A DNA stretch of 64,000 bases from contig JANATF010000016.1 in assembly GCA_029449245.1 (NCBI GenBank), forward strand, positions 372,001 to 436,000, in the 5' to 3' direction. Every line of letters begins with the position of its first letter. Positions within the stretch are counted from its first letter, which is position 1. The stretch is from Mortierella alpina (Eukaryota > Mortierellomycota > Mortierellomycetes > Mortierellales > Mortierellaceae). The position numbers and the translations under genes are program-made. Under the pieces are notes generated by a model. That model was not told where the DNA came from and ran no database searches. It saw only the letters and a list, made by a program, of their open reading frames with translations. Below, piece by piece: positions 53,608-64,000 of the stretch.

Positions 53608-56552
53608 TTAGTTGGCTGCAACGGCAAGCAATTCCTCTGCGGGCACTTGGCTGTTGCGTGACGGGCTGAGGGGCGATGGCGAGGTTGCAGAGAGAGCAGC
53701 ACTCTTCAGTCCACCGGCCTCGCCGTTCGTCGAATCCTTCCTCTTCTTGTTCTTTGGGATCACAATCTGTGTTGGGTATACGACCGCGGTCAACTTCTTT
53801 TGCTTCTCCTTGTTCACATCCGCGCGGATGCCAAAGTCGTCCGAGAACGAGTGCAGTGAGGGCAGCTCCAGGACAGCCTTCTTGGCGGGCTCGGGTGTAA
53901 CGACCTGGACGCCATAGGCGCTCGTGAAGCTGGCGCTTCGTCCCGTACGTCCACCGCCAGGCATGGTCAGGCCGCCTCCGCCACCACCAACGCTTCCTTT
54001 ACGGACTTGGGTGTAACCAGGTGGAGCGGGAGCCATCAGTGAACCCGAGCGAGATCGATAAGGAGTCTGTAGTCCATCCTCTTCATCCTCTGGACTGTCT
54101 GGGTATTCGTCATCCTCTCCTTCTTCGTCCGTGACAAGGTTGGCGTCGTTCTCGTCTGTGCTGGTGTTGGATGCAGCATAAGCATTGCGCTGAAGATGCT
54201 GGTTATAAGGTGAGGCGTGGAGAGGTCCTTGTCTGGGTGAGTGTCCACCGCCGTAGGGTCCAAGCTGGGGCGAGTGTGGAGACCCTCCTGCCCACGGTGA
54301 CATGTGTGGAGACATATGGGTGGGGTAAAGTCCAGGCGAAGGCTGAGGAATAAGGAATCCAGTGCCCGAGTTGGCCCTTGAACGCATGGCCATGACCATC
54401 ATGGGCGAAGGTGGGCCCATGCCATCAGCATAACCGCCCATACCATAAGGAATGGAACTTTGCCGCCTCGCTGACTGGTTCGAGAACCGACGTTGATGAT
54501 TAGCAGGTGGGTTCTCTGCAATAAGTCGCTTCCGCAAAACCTCACCAAACGAGAACTTGACATCCGCCAGGGATTCGCCCTTCTGGGGCAGATGGAGGAC
54601 CGCATCCAGACCAATCAAGAGCTCCTGTTGGAGGAGAGACGAGGCCATGCATCCAAAGTTCATGGCAGCAGGGTCTGTGGGCGAATCAAAAAGGAGAGGT
54701 CCGGGCTTGCCGTAGATTCTGAACGCCTCGCTCGTTCCCAGAAGGAGCTTGGTACGTTCGTATGCGTTCGGCACCTGGAACATGGCAAACATGGAGCGTC
54801 CTGTGGGCAACAGAGCCTGGAGGTCTCTAGCAAGGGTCGAGGGGGGCGTAGGGCTGTTAAAGAAGCCCTTCTTGAGAGATGAGAGATTCTCGCGCTGGAG
54901 CACCACGTCTCCCTCCAGCTTGATGGTCAATGAGCCCTCCTCGTCCACTTTGTTGTCCTTGGACGCGTTCAGTGATGAACGACTCGGGCACACAGCATAG
55001 GCCTGGCTGACGTTGTACATGGACACGAACGGCTTCTTGGACTTTGAATTCTCGTAAAAGTGGATCTGGCCACGGATGGGCGTGGCTTGAAGGATCTTGC
55101 CCTGCTTCTTCTTCTTGATCTCTTCACCTCCGCGCTGGTCTGAGACAACGACCCACAGTCGCTGCCAGTCGTCACCGGCCCAGAACTTGACACGCAGCAT
55201 ACCCTCGGCTTTGATAGGTCCCTCAATTGTAGCAGCAACCTGATCCCTGAACTTGGGTCGTCGCAGTAAGGTCGAGGTGTAAATCTCTTGGAGACGCGAG
55301 CACTCGTAACAACTCAGACGGATGGCACAGACCCAATCCTGACAGCTGGAGCCGATCTCGGGCGGTCCCAAGCTGAGCTGCTGAACAGGCTGGAACACCA
55401 CCTTGTTGGCGCCCATCCAGCCGACCGTGAAGGTACCACCGTTTGGCCCATCCTGCATCTCGACCGTCGCTTCCTCCATGTTCATTTCCTCGGCTTGTCC
55501 GCCAGGACCGCTGGCGCCAGGCATGGGCGTCAATCGGAGTTTGGGTCCGACCAGCTCCACATTATAAGCTGACCATTGCTGTCCCTGAAGCTTGAATCCG
55601 TCCAGTCCCAGCTCGTTCTTCTTTTGAAGCTGGCCCTTGAGGTATACCTTGCCAAAATAGACGTCGAACTGCTTCAAAACCGACTCTGTGTCCGACGTCT
55701 GACCCAAAGGAGCGCCACGGAATCCGGGAGAGGCTCTGGGAGCACCGGACAAGCTGGCGACAGAGTTCTTTCTGGAGGAAGGGGTGAGAGATCCTGGCAA
55801 AGGGAGCGAGTTTGCAGATGTTGGATGGGGCGGAAGCAGCGGTGATGCGGAGGCAGTGTTTGGGGTCAGGAGCGGTCCATGTCTTGGAGACGCCTGCATC
55901 CATGGCTGCTGCTGTTGCTGAAACGGATTGACTGGAACACCACCCGCTGGCGAGCCCAGAGGCCCAACCCTTGTATCAAGGGCGTAGGTCTGTAGAGGTG
56001 CCGGCATCTGGGAAGATCTCATCTTTGAGGCCATGCCCGCGGGTTGTCCCGAAAACACGGGCTGTTGATGCAAGGGTGGCGAGGGTGGAGAATCTGTTAT
56101 GGGCTTGGCGCAATCATCCGCTGACGAAGGAGACGGGTAGCTATCCTGTGCGGCACTGGCTGCGGGTGGCGGCGTGCTGATCCCGAGGCCCTGGACCTGG
56201 GACTCCACCTCGCTCACCTCAGCATCACTGTCCTGACTCGAGTTTTTACCGTCGACGGGAAGAGCGGGCAAAAGTGAGGATCGCTTGGTCTCCTGGTGGT
56301 CCTGCTGCTTCTCCGAGTTCTGATGCATCAGCTCTCCCGAGTGCCACTCTATTCGGCAAGAAGGACAGTAGAGCGCGTTAGTGATTTGCAAAAAAAAAGT
56401 AACTGGAGTCGTGTCAGCACCAACCAGAGGACGCGCGCCATCACACGGACTCGGTTGGTTCACCAGAGCCGTTCTGGCTTGATCGGTCTTACTGAGCTGC
56501 AGGTCATGTCATGCCCTTTTTGCCTACCTTGTTGAACTTGTGCTGCTGCCAT
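53608..56552 (-). CDS. CAF120/Skg3-like PH-domain protein
   Basis: Exons 56552-56528 (25 nt, MAAAQVQQ) and 56348-53608; 921 aa, and the sum is exactly in frame. A disordered Pro/Ser/Gln-rich N-terminal 270 residues precede the conserved part: LKQFDVYFGKVYLKGQLQKK, LDGFKLQGQQWSAYNVELVG (PH-like fold), CQDWVCAIRLSCYECSRLQE, LRVKFWAGDDWQRLWVVVSD and MFQVPNAYERTKLLLGTSEA. These match the fungal Skg3/Caf120 group, linked in yeast to the CCR4-NOT complex and bud-neck cortex. The C-terminal third is Pro/Gly/His-rich with an acidic patch (EEGEDDEYPDSPEDEEDG) and a Lys/Arg segment. The open frame runs upstream of exon 2, but an acceptor (CCGAATAG) and the tiny first exon give a better start. Function inferred from the family. 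Confidence 0.75.
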
Positions 56553-59500
56553 GGTAAACTATTGGATGTGCTTTTTTTTTTTACTGCTGGTAGTCCTGGG
56601 GTCAGGGCGGTGTGTAACTGTTGGGTGCGTGCGAAGGTTGGATAGGTGTCGTTCTCAACAAGGACTACGTTTTCTTCGATTACGGTGCGTGTGGAGGGGT
56701 GAGAGGGATAAGAACGTCAACAAGAGAAAATAGTGAGCCCCGCGCTGATCCCTGATCCGGACTTGGATATGAGCTTGCTGGTGTGCAGAGGGTGACGGAG
56801 CAGTGTCGATCACTGTGGTTCTTGCTATGAGGATAGGTTGGTGTGGCAAGTGCTTGTCGGTGGCAAGTGCTTGTCGGTCTGTGGGCCGGGTATGCGGAAC
56901 GAGGGAGAGTAGAGAGTGGGTGCGAGGGAGAGAGAAGGGCGGAGGAGTAGAGATCATTCAGTCATTCAATCGTTCAGTTCAGGTTGTAGCAGTGTCATTC
57001 CTTGTGTTTGGCAAGGCAAGAAGGAAGGCGACGAGAGGAAGAGAAAAGACAAGAAAGTGAAAAGAGAAGGAGAGAGAGAAGAGACAAACAAGGCAAGGCA
57101 AGACAATGGAGAAGAAAAACGCTGTGCCGTTTTGAGAGGGGGGAATGGCAGTTGCAGGACATCCATTCCAGGCCAGAAGAAGGATTCGAATGGCGAGTTG
57201 CAACCATGGGACTCACCAGCAAGGACAACGGAACCGAGCGTGTGGTACGCAGGAGACGAGTTGCGCAGAAGGGAAGAGAGGGCGACTAGCCGAGGGCTGG
57301 CGTGCGTGCAGGAGGCGGATGGTGCTGCAGCGTGTGTTGGTCCTTTTTGGTTGAGCGTGGAAGGGCTGGGCAGAGCAAACAGAAATAAAAAAGGTTCGTC
57401 GCGAAGAAGGAGCGGCAGAGAGAGAGTGAGTGAAAAAGAGAAGGCGATGGATGAGCGATGGGATGAGAGTGAGGAGGAGGAGGAGGCAAGGGAAGGGAGC
57501 TCGACGGAGGAGACTAGCGGATGCGGTGTGCTGGAGAGAACGAGAGTCGGCGAGAGAGGAAGAGAGAGGAAGAGAGAGGAGGAGAGCGGAGGAGAGTGAA
57601 AGAGTGGTGAGAGAAGAGAGCGCAGAAAAGAAAGAAAAAAAAGAAGGAACGGAGGAAACACAGGAACAACGGGCACGGCGATGTGGATGCTGATGCGAAC
57701 GTTGTTTGTCAACAGGACACTGGCACACACACACAGGACCCGCCAAGGACAGGACAGGCAGGATAGACCAGACAGCCAGCCCGCGAGAACAAGAGTGCGA
57801 GAAAGGAGCGAGTCTGAGAGTCTGAGAGTCTGAGAGCGCGCGCCCTTGGCGAGACTGTGAGAGCTGGGGCGCTCCCATGATGGGTGCATTCCTGAGCAGC
57901 ACATCGGACAGGAAGCATGTCTCGCTGGCTCACCCTCGTCTCGTCTCCCTTGTTACGCTCTGGCGAGCCTGGCTGCTTCGCTCCCCATGGATGGAAAAAC
58001 ATCCAGCTCTGGCCCACCTTCGTGCGTTTGCCTTCGTGGTTTATTATTTTTAGTGCTGTACATGTACTCGTATTGTATTACGGGAATCAAATGGCTCATT
58101 TGCACCATTGGCATACGTTTGATTGTTATTTCTGACCCTCGCTCACTCGCCTGCCTGCCTGCGTGCCTGCCTGCCTGCCTGCCTGGTACCTTCGAGAAGG
58201 GCCCTTCTCCTCACTCACTCCTCCCTCTCCTCATGCTCTTTATTATTGGGTTGCTCATTCTTATGGAGGGCGTGCAAGTGTTGCTGGAAGACACGGCGCT
58301 CGCAAGGTAGTCTACTACGACATATGGATCCTTTAGCAACGCCATCAAGGATCTTTTGTCCTGAGCCCTCTTCTCCCTTTTCTACTCCTTTAGTTCAATC
58401 CCGATTACTTTTTTTTCCACCTTTTTTTTTTCGAGGAGAACCACGATGTGATCCAATATTGTTTATAGCTCGACCTGAGCACGGCCGGCCCCTTTCGAAA
58501 CGGGTATGATTCGCCTAATTCGAGCCCTCCAGGTCGACAGGAGAGAGGAGTCAACTCCGTTCCCGTTTGAGACAACCATTCCTCGTCGCCAGGGTGTGTA
58601 AGCACATATCCATGTAAAGATGGCGTCCTCTGCCTATTTATTTACGGTCTTTGCCGATGGCTGATCACCGTTGTGTTCGTTGTGATGCGTTTTGGCCATG
58701 GTGGCACGAGCATCAAGTCGAGCGAGTGTTGCGCCCACATGCGTTGCTTCGATCCTGATGTCCCTGCGCATCTTGCACATTTTTTACATCTTGCATATCT
58801 ACATCTGCTGGCTGGAACAAGGATCTAGCAGGCTAGTGGGGTATCCTTTCCGGCGGTCTGGGCATGTGCTAAGCGGCAGCTTGTGGATCCCGCCCCGAGA
58901 GAGAGTTTGACGGAGACATAATCTATTATCGTACCTCGATGCGCCGGAGTGCTCCTTGTCACACATGAATTTATGCTGAACTATGAAGAGTTATTTCATT
59001 TCGCTGTCGGTTCCTGGGGTTGTGCCACTGTGAGTTTGAAACACCCCCTCTGGTCGATCCTGTCTTGAACCCAAGCTGGGGATCATGGCGCGGACACGCG
59101 AGTGGGCTGTAGAGCAAAGGCTGAACCTGTATATCAGATTGCGTCGAGACACTACTGTATTATCGGGCGCAATCTCGCTTTTTGATTGCCTACTCACACC
59201 GGCGGAGAGAGTTTGTTGGGCAATGGGCGACAGATATGCTCGAGCGCATTGCCACCTTGAACGATCCTCACGTGTCTGCTCAGTCGTCTGTCTGAACAGC
59301 AAGCTCGCTGCTCACTATAAATACTCGCCGCCCCGACCGACACAGGTCACTATTTTTGAGCATGCACGCTACAGACCTGGCCTGCATGTGTATGATATGG
59401 CTCCAGGGGCAGTCACCAGGGTTGGGATCCCGATCAAAATGCTTAGGGTGATCGCGGTCCTGGGAAGAAGCAAGCGCAAAGGCTTGGTTGCGATGGCATT

Positions 59501-60169
59501 CCTGGCTCTGCTGTTGCGTTGCTGTGAGTGTCCCTCGGCCCCTTTGTCTGCCCTGTCGCTGCCATTCCTCGCTGGATGGATCCGGCCCAATCCCAAGCCT
59601 GCGGGAATGCGTAATTTCGCCCAAACAAAAACAAGCAACAAAAAAAACTTTTATTTCCCTCATAGCCTCTTCAGGTCCACAGCGTTTCCTCTTCTTTTCT
59701 TTGCCCCATTCCACACCCTCCCTCCTCCAAAGCAACGAGCTCCGTTCCTCGGTCTGCCTGTCCCTCTGTCTCTTCACTCGCTCCCTCGCTCTCTCTCTGC
59801 ACACACACACTCTCTCCCTCTCTATACACTCTCTCTCACCCTCGTTCTTTCTCTTGGAAGCTTCTTTCTGGGCTCGATCGGTCTCGTAGAACCCATACAC
59901 CAGCTGCTGTAAGTTGCGGTCACCTCGCTGCCCGGTAGATCGACAGGCGCTGTGGGCAGCCGGTGCCACAGGTTGCTTGCACCTCTCTTCACAAGAGCCT
60001 CGCGTTCGGTACTCTCTTATCAGCAGTCGTCGCTAATCTTGGATCATATCCTTTCTTCTGCACCCCTTCTCTCGTGCGTGCCTGACTCCTTAGTTCCACA
60101 AAAGTGTCTGTGCGACTTCCATAACGGCCAGGGACCAACCGACAACCACCATAGACTACACCTGGAACG
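56553..60169. other. 3.6-kb divergent intergenic region
   Basis: Lies between the PH-domain gene (minus) and F-box gene 4 (plus). The plus strand is strongly purine-rich over about 57000-57660. TATAAATA occurs at about 59317. CCTGCCTG (58148-58182) and CT-rich tracts (59770-59850) occur. Long open stretches (59085-59912 plus, 59280-59969 minus, 56966-57904 minus) overlap one another and are low-complexity, so none is called. Confidence 0.5.
57000..57660 (+). repeat. Long purine-rich (GA) tract
   Basis: About 650 bp with strong strand asymmetry: mostly G and A on plus, interrupted by a more mixed stretch at 57120-57360. Able in principle to form triplex DNA; that is inference. Confidence 0.6.
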
Positions 60170-62182
60170 ATGCCTGCCTTGGTCTGCTCGGCTTCAGTGT
60201 CCGAGTCCTGGACCGCAACGGGCGGCGACGTCAAGAAGAGACAACATCAGCAGCTGCTCCCCGGCCACCGAACCATTTTTAAACTCCCTGAACTGTGCGA
60301 CCTCATCGCTCTCCACCTTGACACCCACACCCTTACCATCGTTCTCAGGGTGTGCAGACAATGGTATAGCAGCTGGATCAGGCATCTCTGGAGGAGGGCG
60401 CGAGTGGAATCAGGCTCAGGACCGAGTGCGGCGATGGTAGATGCCTTTCCCAGATTGAGTCATCACATTCGACAATTGGAATGGATTCATCTTGACGACT
60501 CCACCATCTCGGTGCATTCTGCAGATCTGTCAAAGCTTAATGTCCAAAGCCTTCTCCTCTCGAGCTGGTCCGTTGAGCTGGACGAAGGCACCCTTGCTCG
60601 GTTTGTCCGATCCTCCGCCAACAGACTCTCTGCTCTCCAGTTGCATAACATTGCCAAAATCCGAGGCGATCTCCTTGGAGTAGCCACATCATTACCCAAC
60701 CTCCAGCACCTGTACCTGACCTTAGCCGACAGGGACGTCTCCAGACACCGTCCTCGGCAGCGGGCCCATCACTCGCCGAGCTTGCCTTCCTCGGCGGAGT
60801 TGGATCCTGCTTCGCCGAGCAGCGGTCCCTTAGCGGTCTTGGACAGAGTCACACCGGTATCGGAGTTGGCTGTCACCTGTGCGGACTCTTTGCCGGCTCT
60901 CTTGGACGCTTGCCCCCAGCTAAGGACGATCGAGCTGCGTGGTCTGTCTGCACCGGCCCATTGCACCACCGCCGTAGCCAACCTTGGCTCGGATATGGCC
61001 GATGGTGCACTCCGACCCACAGCTTCACCCCTGACTGCGATGAAACATCTCACCATCATCAACTTGCATGCCACAACTATCACTGGATCCACTCTATCCA
61101 TCCTGTTTGCTCGATGCCCTCAGCTGGTGAAGCTCGACCTAAGCCAGACCTCACCCTTATACCTTTCGGATCTGCATCTGGATCCACACCTCTCCATGAG
61201 CACCCTGTCCACCCTCTTGCTCCCAGACTGTCACTTCCTGGATGGGCATGGCTACAAAGAAATCTTTAAAGCGTCGCCCAGCCTTTTGGTGCTCGAGATT
61301 CCCAAAACCAACGTCGATGACTCTGCTTTGGCCGTCCTCGGCCACCATTGTCAACAGCTCATGGACTTGAATCTAGACGGATGTCTCCAGATCACGGATC
61401 AGGGCGTTAGGGACATGCTTTCACATCAACCGCGCACCTCCAAGGACCACCCATACCCACAGATGACTGGCGTCGACGTACCACCTCAGGGACCATACCA
61501 GAACCTCCACCTGCAGTGTCTAACGGTCTCCAGCTGCACAGAGCTGACAGGCCAAGGAATCCACCATATCTTGATGACTTGTGCTGGATTACGCAACCTT
61601 GAAATTCAGCAGCCAGAGATCATGCCCGAAAGTCTTTTTCCTCATTCTCTTGAAACGGATGAAGACGATGAGCAGCCGAACCCATCTGCACCCGTGACCC
61701 ACACGATCCACACGACCCACACCATACACACCGCAACACCAGAAGACGGAACCACAGGTCTCACGGCGTCAGTATACCCAACAGCCACAACAGAGACAGA
61801 TGACGATGACGATGATGATATTGTGTCTAACTCGCCACCGTGGGCTTGCAGCTCGACTCTCGAAACGCTCAGGATCAGAAATTTGAATGTCATCAATCAG
61901 GAGCAGACACGGTTCTTGAACGCTCGTCTGCGCGAACTATCGCAGCTCAAGGTTCTTCACATTGGAGGCAGCCAGCTAGAGCTCTCGGTCTTGAATGGAC
62001 TCGGTCACCAGCTGGAGAACCTCTATATTGACGATCTGGCAAGGGAGGTCGATCTGGAGGACGTGCGATGGCTTGTGGATCACACCCCGAACCTGACGCG
62101 ATTGTGGTGCCGGCAGTTGATCCGCCATTCGGAGCCCTGGAAACTGCTGAGGGGTGCCAGGAAACACCTTAAACTGTGGTAA
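60170..62182 (+). CDS. F-box/LRR protein 4
   Basis: Single-exon gene encoding 670 aa, diverged from the three tandem F-box genes at 19.5-25.7 kb. F-box-like segment FKLPELCDLIALHLDTHTLT, then VLRVCRQWYSSWIRHLWRR. Leucine-rich repeats follow, the clearest being LVKLDLSQTSPLYLSDLHLD, LMDLNLDGCLQITDQGVRDM and LTVSSCTELTGQGIHHILMT, a CC-type LRR (Skp2/Grr1-like) pattern. An acidic run (TDDDDDDDIVSNSPPWACSS) precedes the same PWAC element found in the tandem genes. Ends RHSEPWKLLRGARKHLKLW. Predicted SCF substrate adaptor; substrate unknown. Upstream ATGs were not examined for a longer start. Confidence 0.85.
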   Translation: MPALVCSASVSESWTATGGDVKKRQHQQLLPGHRTIFKLPELCDLIALHLDTHTLTIVLRVCRQWYSSWIRHLWRRARVESGSGPSAAMVDAFPRLSHHIRQLEWIHLDDSTISVHSADLSKLNVQSLLLSSWSVELDEGTLARFVRSSANRLSALQLHNIAKIRGDLLGVATSLPNLQHLYLTLADRDVSRHRPRQRAHHSPSLPSSAELDPASPSSGPLAVLDRVTPVSELAVTCADSLPALLDACPQLRTIELRGLSAPAHCTTAVANLGSDMADGALRPTASPLTAMKHLTIINLHATTITGSTLSILFARCPQLVKLDLSQTSPLYLSDLHLDPHLSMSTLSTLLLPDCHFLDGHGYKEIFKASPSLLVLEIPKTNVDDSALAVLGHHCQQLMDLNLDGCLQITDQGVRDMLSHQPRTSKDHPYPQMTGVDVPPQGPYQNLHLQCLTVSSCTELTGQGIHHILMTCAGLRNLEIQQPEIMPESLFPHSLETDEDDEQPNPSAPVTHTIHTTHTIHTATPEDGTTGLTASVYPTATTETDDDDDDDIVSNSPPWACSSTLETLRIRNLNVINQEQTRFLNARLRELSQLKVLHIGGSQLELSVLNGLGHQLENLYIDDLAREVDLEDVRWLVDHTPNLTRLWCRQLIRHSEPWKLLRGARKHLKLW

Positions 62183-64000
62183 TCATGATACAGAAGGAAA
62201 AAATGCAGCACATACAATAGTAGATCCTCCGCTATATACATCTCTCTCTCTCGCTCTCTCTCCACTCCCACGCATACACAAACCACCATGCATAATAGAC
62301 ATTTGATAGACAATGCCTGCCTTTTTGTTGATAATCTTTTTTTTTTGTTGGGAAGAAGGCAAGCGTAAAGGGTCTCGGACGAAAGCACATGCACTGCCAT
62401 GGTCTATGGCCACGGCAGACTTCCTCAAGCCCTTCCATTTTGAGAGCACCATTGTTCTTGGACTAAGAAAAAAATCTCCTTTGAGCACAAAATATCTTTG
62501 CCTAATGCCGTCCCCGCCTTCCTCCGTAGTTCGGGCCCGCGTCCTACTGAAATTGCTCACTTTTGATGCAGTCCTCTGTGGAACCATCTTGCCAACAAGG
62601 CGCTATAAATAATACTGGTGTGCATTTCTCTAAGAGGCAGAGAAGGGTTATAAAGTGTCCGTCTGGCTATATCGCATGAAAGTGGGCAGTGTGAGTGTCT
62701 CTCTCAGGTCGATCCAATTTTCCGGATGAGAGTTGTTGGACATGAAGAGTACCCCCTTTTCGGCCCTGTGAGGAAAAGAAGAAAAAAAAAAAAAAAAACT
62801 CAGATGGATGCCCCGCTGGGCTAGCGCCCCTCGTGGGTTACAATGACAAAAGATCTATCATTTTTGGTCCTTTCAGGCCTCGTCATGGTCCTTTTTTTTT
62901 TCTTCCCGCGATACCTCCGCCCTTCGTCATTGACTCAAAGTCTGTTCCTGAAAGTGATATCTGAAAGTACAGGTATTAAAGGACTTGTATATAGCAGATA
63001 GACAAGAACAGACATCAGATGAGAATACAGGACGGCACATCCATGGTATGGCTCCCATGCATGGCTCACATGGTCCTGCCCATGTAGGTGTACAGTACTG
63101 TAGATCTTGCCATGCGGACGGCGGCGATGATGATGACGATGATGATTATGAAGCTGTCATGTGTTTGCATGTCCAAAAGACAAATAGCACCGCCTAACAT
63201 AACGTTGAACTTCGTGTGTACACACTGGGGGGAAAAAGATGGCCTGCAGAAACGTATCTCGTGTTTTCTTTCGATGCGTCCTTTGTGCGACAGCGTGGCA
63301 AAGTGTCCCCATCTGAGTCTCAATCCTCGCCCCACTTCTGTCGGCCATGGTTTGCACACTCCTCTCCATTATTGCCAGTGTCCTCACCCCTTTTTACTAG
63401 ATATGCCCATGGAGGTGTCCAGATGAGGGTGAGAGCGAGAGCAAAGGGTGCTGGGAGATGAGAGCGTGGAAGAAAGAGCGATAAGCAGAGAGATGCATTA
63501 GTCGATTCGTGCTATGGGCATAGCACTGTTTGTTTTTTTATACCATACTCTAAGGATGCATGGTTACATCTATGTATCAAGTGCAACTTGTCCCCCTCTG
63601 TCCTTGTCCTTGTCCTCTTCCCCCCCCCCCGGCCCCCTGCGATGGTGTCAGTCTGTGGGCTGCTGCAAGAGATGCCCTTTTGACGTCCCCATGCCTCAAT
63701 GGCTTGGTTCTCTCGCCTGGTGCAGTGTTTGAGAGCGATGTGGCCAGCCTGTGTTTTTCTTTCTCTCACTCCTCACTCACTCACTCACTCACACTCTCTC
63801 GCTCACCTCCGTTCTCTCTCCCTCTATCTGCCTCTCACACTCCCACTCTTTGTATCCATCTTTCACCTCCCACAATCACTCTCTCACTCTCTCTCACCCT
63901 CTCTCTCACCCAGCTAACCCACTATCCCGTCCACCGCGCAACGACGACTGCCAGAAAAGGTGAGCAAACCGGATCTTCCTCTTCCCCTGTCGGCCGGACT
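62183..64000. other. Right-end non-coding region
   Basis: No protein gene supported. Holds (CT)n (62243-62264), A and T homopolymers (62782-62800, 62892-62901), a (GAT)n-like run (63126-63150) and CT-rich DNA from about 63750. The last 60 bases contain CCAGAAAAG/GTGAGC, which could be the donor of a 5' UTR exon of a plus-strand gene beyond the edge. Confidence 0.45.

Noticed and set aside
56966-57904. 312-codon minus-strand open frame
   Set aside because: Product of the purine-rich tract (Ser/Leu/Phe/Pro only); overlaps equally long frames in other registers.
59085-59912. 275-codon plus-strand open frame
   Set aside because: No recognised domain; ends in CT-rich Leu/Ser text and competes with a minus-strand frame. 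Could be chance.
1-64000. CRISPR arrays, insertion sequences, bacterial operons, riboswitches
   Set aside because: None seen; the window is eukaryotic nuclear DNA. Repeats found are micro- or minisatellites and one short tandem duplication, without spacer structure.

Overview
The window is nuclear DNA of an intron-rich fungus. Genes carry many short GT-AG introns (50 to 500 bp), eukaryote-specific families are present (kinesin-4, SDHA, NEDD8, the NEDD8 E1 subunit, prefoldin, a CAF120/Skg3-like PH protein), and introns and promoters are rich in CT/GA and homopolymer tracts. Tandem F-box/LRR genes, short-type ABCC transporters and FAD monooxygenases together suggest an early-diverging Mucoromycota/Mortierellomycota-type fungus. 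That placement is inferred, not proven. All gene models were built by hand from reading frames, splice sites and family motifs.

Layout. 1-2495 (-): ABCC/MRP-type ABC transporter cut by the left edge. 4096-6301 (-): FAD-dependent monooxygenase in eight exons, one of them 24 nt. 6302-12499: long gene-poor stretch with simple repeats. 12500-19160 (+): kinesin-4 motor. 19504-25746 (-): three tandem paralogous F-box/LRR genes. 26838-27444 (-): small BRI3/LITAF-like membrane protein. 27809-28909 (-): unknown, possibly mitochondrial protein. 30012-30951 (-): NEDD8/RUB1 in five tiny exons. 31135-31888 (+): prefoldin subunit 1, head to head with NEDD8. 32085-34437 (-): succinate dehydrogenase flavoprotein, first coding exon unresolved. 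35206-36269 (-): MAM33/p32. 36471-38917 (+): NEDD8-activating enzyme regulatory subunit (ULA1/NAE1), head to head with MAM33. 39038-39880 (-): tail-anchored orphan. 41301-42994 (+): alpha/beta hydrolase with a peroxisomal targeting signal. 43826-46287 (+): AMPK-like Ser/Thr kinase. 46647-46718 (-): tRNA-His. 47028-47567 (+): Tma17-like coiled-coil protein. 48343-53010 (+): complete ABCC transporter, paralogue of the left-edge gene. 53608-56552 (-): CAF120/Skg3-like PH protein. 60170-62182 (+): a fourth F-box/LRR gene. The right end is non-coding and may hold the 5' leader of a next gene.

Functional themes. Several genes belong to ubiquitin/cullin-ligase biology: four F-box proteins (SCF substrate receptors), NEDD8 (cullin activator), the NEDD8 E1 regulatory subunit, and possibly a proteasome-assembly chaperone of Tma17 type. 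SDHA and MAM33 are neighbouring mitochondrial genes. The two ABCC genes share exon phases and are dispersed duplicates. The most notable results are the hidden microexon genes and exons. NEDD8 is invisible to an ORF scan. A 24-nt exon carries the FAD-contacting GD/CHK motif. In the hydrolase an intron splits the catalytic serine codon.
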